Below, one piece after another: positions 1-8,802 of a DNA stretch of 64,000 bases. The DNA is from CAIOTO01 sp040389165 (GTDB lineage: Bacteria > Pseudomonadota > Alphaproteobacteria > Paracaedibacterales > CAIOTO01): positions 9,757 to 73,756 of the forward strand of contig JAZKAK010000048.1 in NCBI GenBank assembly GCA_040389165.1, in the 5' to 3' direction. The notes beneath the pieces were generated by a model. It did not search any database. It saw only the letters and a list, made by a program, of their open reading frames with translations, and was not told where the DNA came from. A program made the position numbers and the translations under genes. Numbering within the stretch: the first letter of the stretch is position 1; every line of letters starts with the position of its first letter.

Positions 1-1799
1 GTTCTTAATGCATTTGTTGAAAACTCAGAATAATGAGATTTTAAATCAACATATAAGCCTAATTTAAGCAAAATAGCTTCTGCTTCTTTATCACTTTTTG
101 TTCGTGATAGGTCATATTTGGAAATAGAATCAATAGGTCTAAAATCCCATTCAAACTGCTCGCCATCTGTTACAGGCATATAAAAATTACCAGTAAAATC
201 ATTGTTGTTAGAGCTTTTTCTGATATCCACACATCGAATGGAACCAAAAGTCAAATGGCCACCTGTCAAGTCAGTCATAAGCATTCTAAACGCGTTTTGT
301 GTGTATTTTGATAAAATAACATCTGTTATTCTGTCTCCCATTGAGCGGAAATGCGAAGTTAACCACCCCCACGTTCCTTCCCATTCCATGCTCTCACTAC
401 TTATTAGCGGTTCGTCAGGATGTTTACCTATCTCTGCCAAAATCCTAAACATATTAAGAATACCAGGTACCATCTCTTCGGTATTTGTTGTATCCATAAA
501 TCGTTTTGATGGTGAGTAATAATGAATGCCAGGAATATTTGCTAAACGCTTAGCCCACTCAGTGCGACTCCTTGGGTCATGTGGTGATATATGCTGAAAT
601 TCTGTGTAGTAATCACGAAGGATGCTACCCTCTTTCCAAAAAGTTGGATCAAAAGCTTCATCCTTAAAACAAAAGAAATTAGTCATGTTGCGTATAGCTG
701 TTTCGACATAATCAGGCATCGGTCGACCATTAACGATTGTCATGCGCGATTTAATAAGAGGCACATTTTGATCATCTAACATCAAACGATCACGATAGAT
801 GTACGCCCATATATCGTCATAACGCTTGCCTGCATAAAATCTTCTCAACGCTATTGGATTTTCGATAATCGGCTTGATCCGCTTACGCATATCTGCATGT
901 TTTATGTCAGTAAGCGGGCTTTCCTCTGGAAATAAAAATCTAACATCCTCTATGTTTTTTGTTTTTTTCCACGCATACGTTGCCACAACACGATCAAGCG
1001 TACCTGTCGCGTAATCTCCGGTCCTCTCTTGCATAAATGCAGTCAAAAATGAGTTGGCAAGCAAATAGCAGTAAAAATCATTTTGCGTGACTGCTTCAGC
1101 ATCAGCCTGCGCTTGTATTGTGTCCCACCAAGAACCTTGCCCCATTAGTGATTGCGTTAAAATCACGCCGTCTTCACTTTCCAAAAGACCTTCTTTGAGG
1201 ATGCCTGATTCAATTAATTCCTCTAAAATTTTGTCATCATCTTCATGGCGTTGCAGATGTTTGCTTCGAGCAGTTTCACCGAATTGCGAAATAGAATATG
1301 TATTGATTTCTTGTGCTATTAGACCTCTTGCCGATGGTGATAAATCCCGATGAAATAAGGATGTAAATACCGCCCAGACATCCATTTCTCTGCCCTGCCG
1401 CATAGACATTAATGTTCTATAAAATTGTTGTGCATTAGTGTTTGTCACTGCATCTAACATTTGATTAACAGTTAAGTAATTTCCTGTAGTGGAAGGAAAT
1501 AAGAAATGCACAAGCTGAGTCATAGCATCTTTTGCAAAACTGCAATCTTCGGTTGCTAAAACTTGACTGTGGTAGTTAGAATCCCATTGATCATGACTTA
1601 CGACGAACCGTAGGTTCGATACAAAATCTTCATTGATAAAACGATACAGTGGCGAAAAATAACGACTATATGACGTGTCGCGCGTTGAACGCTCTTCAAA
1701 TGCCTCAATAGACTGAGCATCAATATGTGCATGATTCATGGCATACGTAGACGTAGATAGCAATAAAACACAACTAGCAAAAAATCGTTTCATTTTCAT
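1..1799 (-). CDS. Large exported protein of unknown function (C-terminus outside window)
   Basis: An open frame of at least 599 codons runs on the minus strand from ATG at 1799 to the window edge without a stop, so the C-terminus is missing. The N-terminus (MKMKRFFASCVLLLSTSTYA) is a clear Sec signal peptide with probable cleavage after TYA. The mature part is rich in aromatic and charged residues and has no domain I recognise. It has W-rich patches (around residues 230 and 455) and few cysteines. A second in-frame ATG lies two codons downstream, at 1793. No ribosome site is striking. It is separated from pepA by a terminator, so it is probably transcribed alone. I cannot assign a function; a periplasmic, surface or secreted host-interaction protein is inference only. 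Confidence 0.8.
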   Translation of the reverse strand, partial: MKMKRFFASCVLLLSTSTYAMNHAHIDAQSIEAFEERSTRDTSYSRYFSPLYRFINEDFVSNLRFVVSHDQWDSNYHSQVLATEDCSFAKDAMTQLVHFLFPSTTGNYLTVNQMLDAVTNTNAQQFYRTLMSMRQGREMDVWAVFTSLFHRDLSPSARGLIAQEINTYSISQFGETARSKHLQRHEDDDKILEELIESGILKEGLLESEDGVILTQSLMGQGSWWDTIQAQADAEAVTQNDFYCYLLANSFLTAFMQERTGDYATGTLDRVVATYAWKKTKNIEDVRFLFPEESPLTDIKHADMRKRIKPIIENPIALRRFYAGKRYDDIWAYIYRDRLMLDDQNVPLIKSRMTIVNGRPMPDYVETAIRNMTNFFCFKDEAFDPTFWKEGSILRDYYTEFQHISPHDPRSRTEWAKRLANIPGIHYYSPSKRFMDTTNTEEMVPGILNMFRILAEIGKHPDEPLISSESMEWEGTWGWLTSHFRSMGDRITDVILSKYTQNAFRMLMTDLTGGHLTFGSIRCVDIRKSSNNNDFTGNFYMPVTDGEQFEWDFRPIDSISKYDLSRTKSDKEAEAILLKLGLYVDLKSHYSEFSTNALR

Positions 1800-1850
1800 G
1801 CGTAAATCCTTATTTATTATACATAATTTATTAAAAACTTTATCTATCAA

Positions 1851-1886
1851 AAAAAAAGAGAGCCATTGCGTGCCCTCTTTTTTTAT
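1851..1886 (-). terminator. Rho-independent terminator downstream of pepA
   Basis: Read on the minus strand, a GAGGGC/GCTCTC stem with one G-U pair and an 8-nt loop is flanked by A and T runs, ending in nine T residues. It lies about 45 bp after the pepA stop and 52 bp before the start of the next minus-strand gene. Confidence 0.75.
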
Positions 1887-1928
1887 TCTGACTCTCTAAC
1901 GTTTTAGACTAGCCAACGTTAATCATCT

Positions 1929-3416
1929 CTATTTCTCGTAATTCGCTTCAATAAATGCATCTAACAAGCGTACGCCGAACCCCGTCGCACCTTTGCCCGA
2001 AAGTGGCTTATCTTTTTTATCCCATGCCATGCCAGCAATATCAAGGTGCGCCCATGGTACATTGTTCACAAAGCGTTGCAAAAATTGCGCAGCAGTAATA
2101 CTGCCAGCGCCGCGACCTGAGCCGACATTTTTCATATCAGCAATATCTGAATCGATTTCTTTGTCAAATGCTTTTGTCAGTGGAAAGCGCCACAAAGGTT
2201 CACCAACCGTTGTGCCAGTCGCAATCAACTTATCGGATAGCGCGTCATTATTTGCAAAAATCCCTGCAAATTCAGAACCCACCGCAACTGTAATCGCGCC
2301 CGTTAGTGTCGCTAGATCGATCATCACTTGTGGCTTAAATCTGTCTTGCGTATACCAAAGTGCATCTGCCAAAACCAAACGTCCTTCAGCATCTGTGTTT
2401 ACAACTTCAATGGTTTGCCCTGACATGGATACAACTACGTCAGCTGGGCGTACAGCGGAACCTGAAGGCATGTTTTCAACCATACCCATCACGCCAACAA
2501 CATTCATCTTTGCTTTACGAAGCGCCAACGTTTTCATGAGTCCGATGACAACACCAGAACCGCCCATGTCATATTTCATATCTTCCATATTGGCAGATGG
2601 CTTTATAGAAATTCCACCGCTATCAAACGTCACGCCCTTGCCAACGATTGCGACAGGTGCTTCATCTGTTTTGCCGCCATTCCATTGAATAACAATAAGC
2701 TGCGATTCTCTGGCGCTTCCTTGACCTACGCACAGTAACGAGTTCATCCCAAGCGCTTTCATTTTGGCTTCGTCGAGTACTTCAACCTTAAGGCCAAGTG
2801 CGGTAAGCGCCTTTGCTTGCTCAACCATTGTTTCTGGATAGATCACATTTGGTGGTTCACTTACAACATGACGTGTCAAAAAGTTGCCTTCATTTGCCGC
2901 ATGCAAACGTGCAAAGGCAGCGGTCGCATCGTCTGGTGCATTCGTGCGTGCAATCACATGGGTTGGCCCCTTTGGCTTGTCACCTTCCTTGGTTTTGTAT
3001 TTATCAAAACGCCAGGAACGAAGTTCGATTCCACTTACAAAGCGTGCGAGACCATTTGCGTCTAAGGGGATCTCTGGCAGATCAACAGTTAACGTATCTT
3101 GTGTGCTGCGCGCGACGGTAGCAAATACTTTAGCGCCCGCTTCTTCGAGTGATTGTGCTGTTGCATCGGCAGCTTTGCCAAAACCAATAAGAATAATATG
3201 GGAATAATCAATACCATGAGGTGCGGAAATCGAGAGAACTTCGTCTTTCTTTCCTTTGAACGATCCGCCGTCAATTGCACGTTGAATATGATTTTGTGTT
3301 TGCGTGTTAACTTCACCTGTGCGCGTGAACAACGTGTTGTTTTCAAACGTACCAAGGACAAGAATTCCTTTTGGTTGTGTTTGAGGAACGGTGTTTAATT
3401 CGAAGGATACCTGCAT
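1929..3416 (-). CDS. pepA: Leucyl aminopeptidase (M17 family, PepA)
   Basis: A 495-residue cytosolic metallo-exopeptidase that removes N-terminal residues from peptides. The M17 catalytic region is intact. The metal and catalytic residues visible by position are K260 and D265 (GKGVTFDSGG), K272, D283, and D342/E344/R346 in the signature NTDAEGRL. They sit ten residues earlier than the E. coli PepA equivalents. The N-terminal macro-like domain (about residues 1-160) is present. Length is normal for the family. The gene has its own terminator and a 300-bp repeat-filled gap upstream, so it looks monocistronic. Function is secure from motifs; the role in PepA-type DNA binding cannot be judged here. 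Confidence 0.97.
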   Translation of the reverse strand: MQVSFELNTVPQTQPKGILVLGTFENNTLFTRTGEVNTQTQNHIQRAIDGGSFKGKKDEVLSISAPHGIDYSHIILIGFGKAADATAQSLEEAGAKVFATVARSTQDTLTVDLPEIPLDANGLARFVSGIELRSWRFDKYKTKEGDKPKGPTHVIARTNAPDDATAAFARLHAANEGNFLTRHVVSEPPNVIYPETMVEQAKALTALGLKVEVLDEAKMKALGMNSLLCVGQGSARESQLIVIQWNGGKTDEAPVAIVGKGVTFDSGGISIKPSANMEDMKYDMGGSGVVIGLMKTLALRKAKMNVVGVMGMVENMPSGSAVRPADVVVSMSGQTIEVVNTDAEGRLVLADALWYTQDRFKPQVMIDLATLTGAITVAVGSEFAGIFANNDALSDKLIATGTTVGEPLWRFPLTKAFDKEIDSDIADMKNVGSGRGAGSITAAQFLQRFVNNVPWAHLDIAGMAWDKKDKPLSGKGATGFGVRLLDAFIEANYEK

Positions 3417-3513
3417 GTGTCAATTTTCCTAAAATTAATGTATGTGATCATTATAAGGGGTGAAATTAGGCTTTGCAAATGAAGATGCGTCTATGAGATC
3501 GCAGCACTCACTT

Positions 3514-3710
3514 ACGCAGTGCTCACGTTTTGTATATTACGTTTTTTGTCATTGTCATTCCCTCTTGGCTGTGAATCCAGAGAAAAATTGAATTCAAAAC
3601 GATAAATTTATATAATTAAAAAGACTGGATCCCCGCCTGCGCGGGGATGACAGCGACTTTTAAAACAATTTTAATCCTTGCAAACAAAAAATGAAAAACG
3701 TGAGTGCTGC
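3514..3710. mobile_element. Non-autonomous palindromic element, ACGCAGTG-type ends
   Basis: The left end ACGCAGTGCTCACGTTTT and a right end AAAACGTGAGTGCTGC form terminal inverted repeats. Inside is a hairpin core of the GTCATTCCC...GGGATGAC type (about 3553-3653). The flanks ACTCACTT (left) and ATTCATTT (right) may be a decayed target duplication, differing by two C/T changes. No open reading frame is inside. The element fills most of the gap between pepA and the hydrolase gene. Confidence 0.7.
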
Positions 3711-3723
3711 ATTCATTTCGTAA

Positions 3724-4848
3724 TTAGAGAATTTGCCGTAAGAAACGAATGGCGGCTTTCTTTGAAAAGCTGCTTTCGCTGTTATGTAAAATAACAATGC
3801 CAACTTTTCGATCAGGAGAGAAAGCTAGAAAGTTTTTGAATCCTTTAAGCCAGCCACCATGATAGATGATGCGTTGGTGATCAATATCGAGAATACGCCA
3901 GCCGAGCCCATACCAGGCATTTAGGTCAGCGCCTACCGCCTCTTCCTTAAACCAACCAAGCGCATCTTTCGTCGGTGCAACGGGTGTGTGAAAAGGTGAT
4001 AAATCATGTGTACTAATCAAATTCTCTTGTCCATTAATATGGAGAAATAAGAAATTTGCCATGTCACGAATACTGGCGTTGATGCCACCGGCGGATGGGA
4101 CATGCGCATGATAGAATTGTGATAAAGACGAGCTCGGTGCAAGGGATCCCTTTTTAGTAATTTGATGTGGCCAAGCTTTGTTTGCGCAGCTTTCAAAGGG
4201 GATGTATCCACAACTTGCGCGCGTCATGCCAGCAGGGTTAAATAGGTAGTGCTGTAAAAGATTTTCAAAAGGCGCCTGATTGGTATGTTTTATGATGTCC
4301 TCTAGCAGGCTAAACGCTAAGTTATGATAATCAAAAGTTTCTCCGGGTGTGTTTTGTGTGTGAGAAGATAGATCATTTATAAGCGTTATTCGCGCGGTGT
4401 TAGCCTCTATTTTATTATTCCATCCTGTTCGCGCATAGCCACTGGTATGACTGAGCAAGTGACGCACGGTTGTGTCTGATTGAATCCAGGGCAGATGATA
4501 TTGAACGGCTTGATCAAGATTTAGTCTGCCATTTCTTTGCAGAATAGCAACTAAGGTGGCTGTGATAGGTTTTGAAATAGATCCCAATTGGAAAACGGTA
4601 TCAAGGTCAATGGGATAGCCCTTTTTGCCTTTGCTCATTTTCCGTACGCCAAAAGCGTTCATGTAAACGATTTGATCATGATCAATAATGGCGACGGCGC
4701 AGCCGGGAATTTTCTTTGTTTTGATGAGCTGTTCAATATGCTGTGTGAGTGCTTTTATGGAGACAGATAACGTGTTAGCAATGGCGATGCAAGGCAATAT
4801 GAGTAAAATAACGAAGAATGTACGAATATAAGTGGCCCTGCGCGTCAT
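3724..4848 (-). CDS. Exported serine hydrolase, beta-lactamase/class C PBP family
   Basis: A 374-residue protein with a Sec signal peptide (TFFVILLILPCIAIA, cleavage near residue 24). It contains the three active-site elements of the beta-lactamase-like serine hydrolases: S90-I-S-K93, Y174-H-N176 and H330-G-G. The family covers AmpC beta-lactamases, DD-peptidases and esterases. HGG in place of KTG is common in the esterase/peptidase branch (EstB-like), so the substrate is open and resistance should not be assumed. It would act in the periplasm. The start is the ATG at 4848. It is divergent from the small exported gene at 5086, and the spacer between them carries a 17-bp palindrome. Confidence 0.85.
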   Translation of the reverse strand: MTRRATYIRTFFVILLILPCIAIANTLSVSIKALTQHIEQLIKTKKIPGCAVAIIDHDQIVYMNAFGVRKMSKGKKGYPIDLDTVFQLGSISKPITATLVAILQRNGRLNLDQAVQYHLPWIQSDTTVRHLLSHTSGYARTGWNNKIEANTARITLINDLSSHTQNTPGETFDYHNLAFSLLEDIIKHTNQAPFENLLQHYLFNPAGMTRASCGYIPFESCANKAWPHQITKKGSLAPSSSLSQFYHAHVPSAGGINASIRDMANFLFLHINGQENLISTHDLSPFHTPVAPTKDALGWFKEEAVGADLNAWYGLGWRILDIDHQRIIYHGGWLKGFKNFLAFSPDRKVGIVILHNSESSFSKKAAIRFLRQIL

Positions 4849-5003
4849 ATAAACTGCTCATCTTTCAGTATCAAATGGATTGTGACAGGATAACGTGATT
4901 CTGTCTTTTAAACCATTGGAAAATCGTGCTTCTTAATATTCGTTCTTCTAGCAGTAATAAAGTGTAGCCAGCATGAAAAATGCCAGTTATTATTGAGTGA
5001 AAT

Positions 5004-5020
5004 ATGATAAATTTTATCAT
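5004..5020. promoter_or_regulatory. AT-rich palindrome between divergent genes, possible operator
   Basis: ATGATAAA-T-TTTATCAT is a perfect 8-1-8 inverted repeat in the spacer between the divergent hydrolase (start 4848) and the small exported gene (start 5086). It resembles an operator (Fur-like boxes are similarly AT-rich), but no regulator can be named from the sequence. Confidence 0.35.
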
Positions 5021-5085
5021 AAAAAGAAAGATAATTAGATGATAATTTTCTATTCTTGAACATTAATTTCAAAGGAGAGTAAAAT

Positions 5086-5556
5086 ATGATTAAAATAACG
5101 ATATGCTTATTTATAGGGTCGGTTTTTTTTGTTAATACGACGTCAGCTGCTCTTTTTCACTTGGGGTTTGATGTATCAAAATTTTTGAGCCGCTCTCATT
5201 ATTTGAATCCCCGCTATTTATCTACGCCAGGCAGAACGAAAATCCCAACTGAAACAGCGACTTGTTCACATATTGATAAAGCAGAATTCGCATGTGGAGC
5301 CCTTTTGTTGGGTGCTTTCGTAGGAGGGAGTTACATAACTAATTTACGCATGAAGATGCTTAAAGAAGTGAAAGAGGTAGGGGTAGATTCGTCATTTTCA
5401 GTTTATTCACAAGAAAATTTGATTATTAATGAAGAAGATTTGCATTTAGCGACGGGATTTCACGCTGGGGATATATCTGTTATTAGGACTCTTTCGGAAC
5501 TAATGTCGACATTTGTAAATTCTGGAGACCATGGCACGTTGCCACCTGGTGACTGA
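5086..5556 (+). CDS. Small exported protein of unknown function
   Basis: A 156-residue protein beginning with a good signal peptide (IKITICLFIGSVFFVNTTSA) and preceded by a strong ribosome site (AAAGGAGAG, 6 nt before ATG), which fixes the start. A second hydrophobic stretch at about residues 66-80 (FACGALLLGAFVGGSYI) could be a membrane segment, giving a small inner-membrane or periplasmic protein. The C-terminal half is acidic. No domain is recognised. It is convergent with midA, whose stop lies 19 bp downstream, and divergent from the beta-lactamase-like gene. Confidence 0.75.
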   Translation: MIKITICLFIGSVFFVNTTSAALFHLGFDVSKFLSRSHYLNPRYLSTPGRTKIPTETATCSHIDKAEFACGALLLGAFVGGSYITNLRMKMLKEVKEVGVDSSFSVYSQENLIINEEDLHLATGFHAGDISVIRTLSELMSTFVNSGDHGTLPPGD

Positions 5557-5574
5557 AAAGATAAATTTCCTACC

Positions 5575-6567
5575 TTAATTTGTAACGATGAGCGTCTTAA
5601 ACAATGATCCCATGGCCGATGGAGCCGTCAGTCGTGCGGTTCCTGTGCGCAAATTTGTACTATGTGCAGGGGTTCGTTGAACAAGATATTCAGTACGTTC
5701 ATTGATGCCATTTTGAATTAAAAATTCACCTTGTGTGGTGAGCGTGGTAGATAGTGGTTCCATAAGCTGTTTTATCGATGCAAAATCAACCTGATGGGAG
5801 AGATCAGCCTTCCCCATATGATTAAAAACTGATACGCGTTGATGCCTATTTACAGCCTGCATGGTATCACCTGTGCGTTGCGCGCATTCATCTCCATAAT
5901 CAATGATAAGTGCCATTCCTTCACCGTGCGTGAGGCGCCGTTTAATTTCGACGGCTATGCTTAGTGATGTTTCAGAGGTTTCACTGATTTGCTCATGTGG
6001 TGCGTGGGGAATGAAATGCCAGCTATCTTTTTCATTATGGGTAATCAGTCGTTCACGATGTTCTTTTGTAATAGGATCAAAAATAAATTGCTCAACCGGA
6101 AGTGCATCAAAGAATTCATTCGCAATAATGAATGTGAAGTCTGATTCAGGCACGACTGCCAGTGTCGGTGCATGTGTTATCTCGTCTCCAAGCAAGGCTT
6201 TTTGCTGTTGTAGCAGGGCTGGACAAATCTCAATTAGATAAATAATGAGAGTATTCCAAAAATCAGGAAATTGCTTAAATGTGCGAATCATGTCTGCCAT
6301 CAGCGTACCGCGTCCTGGCCCAAGCTCAGCTAACATGACTTGTTCAGGACAGCCCATTTGATGCCATTGATTCACAAAATTAAGCGCGATAATTTCGCCA
6401 AATACCTGCGAGATTTCAGGACTTGTGATAAAATCACCTTGGCGACCAATGACGTTTGAATTGGCATAATAACCATCAGCTGTGTCGAAGAGAATGAGAT
6501 CCTGATATTCGCGTACGGTGAGAGCACCATAAGTATCGATGTGCTTTTTGAGACGTTGTTCGAGCAT
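5575..6567 (-). CDS. MidA/NDUFAF7-type SAM-dependent methyltransferase
   Basis: A 330-residue protein of the COG1565 family. The SAM-binding motif I is clear (LAELGPGRGT, residues 79-88), and the family N-terminus (ITSPEISQVFGE, about 47-58) is present. In mitochondria the orthologue NDUFAF7/MidA methylates an arginine of a complex I subunit, and alphaproteobacteria commonly keep this gene. The bacterial substrate is not certain. Length is slightly short but all core motifs are there. It lies just upstream of, and on the same strand as, the amino-acid transporter, with a 35-bp gap to the ATPase stop, so it may end or share that transcript. Confidence 0.85.
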   Translation of the reverse strand: MLEQRLKKHIDTYGALTVREYQDLILFDTADGYYANSNVIGRQGDFITSPEISQVFGEIIALNFVNQWHQMGCPEQVMLAELGPGRGTLMADMIRTFKQFPDFWNTLIIYLIEICPALLQQQKALLGDEITHAPTLAVVPESDFTFIIANEFFDALPVEQFIFDPITKEHRERLITHNEKDSWHFIPHAPHEQISETSETSLSIAVEIKRRLTHGEGMALIIDYGDECAQRTGDTMQAVNRHQRVSVFNHMGKADLSHQVDFASIKQLMEPLSTTLTTQGEFLIQNGINERTEYLVQRTPAHSTNLRTGTARLTAPSAMGSLFKTLIVTN

Positions 6568-6601
6568 TATATTAATACCTGATCATTTCTAAAACTGGTG
6601 C

Positions 6602-7324
6602 TTAACTCAAATTACTCAAAAACGTACGTGCGCGTGGTGATAATCCTTCACCTGACTCATCAAAAAATACATCTCGTGAAACATTGTCCAGCAATACACC
6701 ATGATCCAAAAATAAAATATGCTCAGCCACATGACGCGCCAAACGGACTTCATGCGTGACAACTAAAATCACACGATTTGGTTGACGAAGCGCTTTAATG
6801 ATTTCAGAGACTTCATTGATCAGCTCAGGGTCAAGCGCTGACGTTGGCTCATCAAACAGCAGTACGGGGGGATCCATCATCAATGCGCGTGCGATGGCAA
6901 CCCGTTGCTTTTGTCCACCAGAAAGATTGTGTGGGTGGGCTTGGCTATGTTCAGCTAGTCCGAACTGTGCCAACAATGCATGTGCTTTGTCCAACAAGGC
7001 AACCGCCGTATCTTTTTTATGGCACGTCGGTGCAAGTAACATGTTAGCAAGCACAGTTAGGTGTGGGAATAAATTAAACCCTTGAAAAACAATACCAATT
7101 TTACCTGCAGCAAGTGTGTCAATCGGCGCATCGTTAACGATAATCGTTCCGGCGTTTTGTTTATGTAGTAGTGCTAGGCAACGGAGCAACGTTGTCTTGC
7201 CGGCGCCCGATGGCCCTAGAATGGCAAGAATCTGCCCATCTTTAACGTCAAAGGTAACAGCATCTAAAATACGCTTAGATGGATCACGCTGCATAGTAAC
7301 AGTGAGTGCGTTGACATTAAGCAT
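6602..7324 (-). CDS. Polar amino-acid ABC transporter, ATP-binding subunit
   Basis: The ATPase of a HisP/GlnQ-type importer, 240 residues from the preferred start. Walker A (GPSGAGKT), the signature (LSGGQKQRVAIARAL), Walker B (LLFDEPTSALDPE) and the switch histidine (VTHEVRLA) are all intact. A longer frame opens at 7474, but the family N-terminus (MLNVNALTV) begins at the ATG at 7324. This ATG overlaps the permease stop by 8 nt, as expected for translational coupling, so I chose it. It energises uptake together with the permease and lipoprotein encoded upstream. The transported amino acid cannot be read from the ATPase. Confidence 0.95.
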   Translation of the reverse strand: MLNVNALTVTMQRDPSKRILDAVTFDVKDGQILAILGPSGAGKTTLLRCLALLHKQNAGTIIVNDAPIDTLAAGKIGIVFQGFNLFPHLTVLANMLLAPTCHKKDTAVALLDKAHALLAQFGLAEHSQAHPHNLSGGQKQRVAIARALMMDPPVLLFDEPTSALDPELINEVSEIIKALRQPNRVILVVTHEVRLARHVAEHILFLDHGVLLDNVSRDVFFDESGEGLSPRARTFLSNLS

Positions 7325-7982
7325 AAGACAAGCTCTTTTCAAGGCGTTTTGCGAAGAATGCAATAATAAGGACCATAATATAATAGATGGCGGCAGCGAT
7401 GAGAAATGGCTCAAAATAAAGATATTTATCGGCAGCAACGATTTGCGTACGTCTGAGTAAATCAGCCTCGCCAATGGTACTTACCAACGCAGATTCTTTT
7501 AATAAATTGATAAATTCATTCACTAAATTGGGTAGAATTGTACGGATAGCAAGCGGCATGATCACATGATAAAATGTTTGAAAACGTGATAATCCAAGTG
7601 CATGTCCCGCTTCCCATTGGCCGATATCAATGGATTGTATCCCACCACGGATGACTTCAGATGCATAAGCAGCAGAGTTAAGTGAGAATGTTATTACTCC
7701 TGCTTCAAAAGCAGTAATATTGTAACCTGTAAAGTGTGGTATAGCGTTAAAAATGAGCGCTAGCTGCACAAGCAACGGTGTTCCACGGAATACAGAGGTA
7801 TAGGCGTTTGCAAAGATGCGAAGCGGGCGAATGGTGCCAATTTTGAGCACAGCCAATAAAACAGCTAACGGTAAGCCGCATGAAATTGAAATGAGCGTGA
7901 ATTTCAAGGTGACAATTACCCCGCCTAAAATATAAGGAAGGGAAGGGATCATCGCGCCAAAATCAAGGCCAGAGCTAAGCAT
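7317..7982 (-). CDS. Polar amino-acid ABC transporter, permease subunit
   Basis: A 221-residue membrane protein of the HisM/GlnP family, with about five hydrophobic segments. The conserved EAA loop lies in the segment around EAGHALGLSRFQTFYHVIMP. The frame extends back to 8057, but that part overlaps the binding-protein gene. ATG 7982 (MLSSGLDFGAMIP) overlaps that gene's stop by 8 nt, in the same ATGCTTA arrangement as the next junction downstream. Only one permease gene is present, so the channel is probably a homodimer. It acts in the inner membrane with the ATPase at 6602 and the lipoprotein at 7975. Confidence 0.93.
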   Translation of the reverse strand: MLSSGLDFGAMIPSLPYILGGVIVTLKFTLISISCGLPLAVLLAVLKIGTIRPLRIFANAYTSVFRGTPLLVQLALIFNAIPHFTGYNITAFEAGVITFSLNSAAYASEVIRGGIQSIDIGQWEAGHALGLSRFQTFYHVIMPLAIRTILPNLVNEFINLLKESALVSTIGEADLLRRTQIVAADKYLYFEPFLIAAAIYYIMVLIIAFFAKRLEKSLSYA

Positions 7983-8736
7983 TTGTTTTCCCTTTGAGCC
8001 ACTTGTCTTGCAGCGCCTTGAGTGAACCATCATTTTGCATTTTATGAATAATTTCATTCACAGGTGCAACAAGCGCAGAGCCTTTTGGAAAGGCAATCGC
8101 TGATGAAAATTCAGTTTCTGGTATCTCAATCATCTTAAGGCCTTTGATTTCATTCATAACGGTATGGGCTTCTGTTTCGCCCAATACAATTCCAACAATA
8201 CGCTTTACCTTTAGATTTTGAATAAGATCAGGCACTTTGCTAAGAGACTGAATTTGCATCCCCTGAACCTTTGGTAGCCATTCTTTTAGGCATATTTCAT
8301 TCGTTGATCCCAACTGCACACCAACGGTTTTTCCTTTAAGATCATCCATGTTATTGATGGATGCATCGTCTGTGATGAGTACAGTTTTTGATGTGTTGTA
8401 ATGTACAGAAAAATCAATAACTTTTGCGCGCTCTTCTGTTGAGCTTAGGCATGAGATTGCTAAGTCAACGCGTTTTGATTGCAAACCACCAATAATGCTT
8501 TCAAACGGTAAATCCTGAAATTTCACTTCGCGTTTCAATTCTTTTGCAATAGCGCGCATCAAATCAATTTCAAAACCGACCATTTCACCATCTTTATAGT
8601 ATTCGAATGGTGGATAGTCTGCCGATACAGCGACTGTTAATGCGGCATCTTTATCTGAACTCTTTTCGTCTTTACAACCAACGAGAAGAGATAACAGTGC
8701 AGTTATGCAGAAGAATTTTGAAAAAACAGAGGACAT
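7975..8736 (-). CDS. Polar amino-acid ABC transporter, substrate-binding lipoprotein
   Basis: A periplasmic binding protein of family 3 (HisJ/GlnH/ArtJ), 253 residues from ATG 8736. That start has an AAAGGC ribosome site 9 nt upstream; an in-frame TTG at 8763 is less convincing. A lipobox (LLVGC) ends the signal peptide, so the mature protein should be lipid-anchored. The family N-terminal motif (VSADYPPFEY) and the arginine-region strand (VDLAISCLS) are visible. The ligand is a polar amino acid; which one is not determinable here. It is first in the three-gene transporter operon. Confidence 0.93.
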   Translation of the reverse strand: MSSVFSKFFCITALLSLLVGCKDEKSSDKDAALTVAVSADYPPFEYYKDGEMVGFEIDLMRAIAKELKREVKFQDLPFESIIGGLQSKRVDLAISCLSSTEERAKVIDFSVHYNTSKTVLITDDASINNMDDLKGKTVGVQLGSTNEICLKEWLPKVQGMQIQSLSKVPDLIQNLKVKRIVGIVLGETEAHTVMNEIKGLKMIEIPETEFSSAIAFPKGSALVAPVNEIIHKMQNDGSLKALQDKWLKGKTNA

Positions 8737-8802
8737 TGAAGAATTGCCTTTCAGAGCAAGCAAATAAAATTGATTTTAATGAAATTGAAGAATGAAGTCC
8801 AA

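Noticed and set aside
3724..4848. The serine hydrolase as an antibiotic-resistance beta-lactamase.
   Set aside because: HGG replaces KTG, which is common in esterases and peptidases; resistance cannot be inferred.
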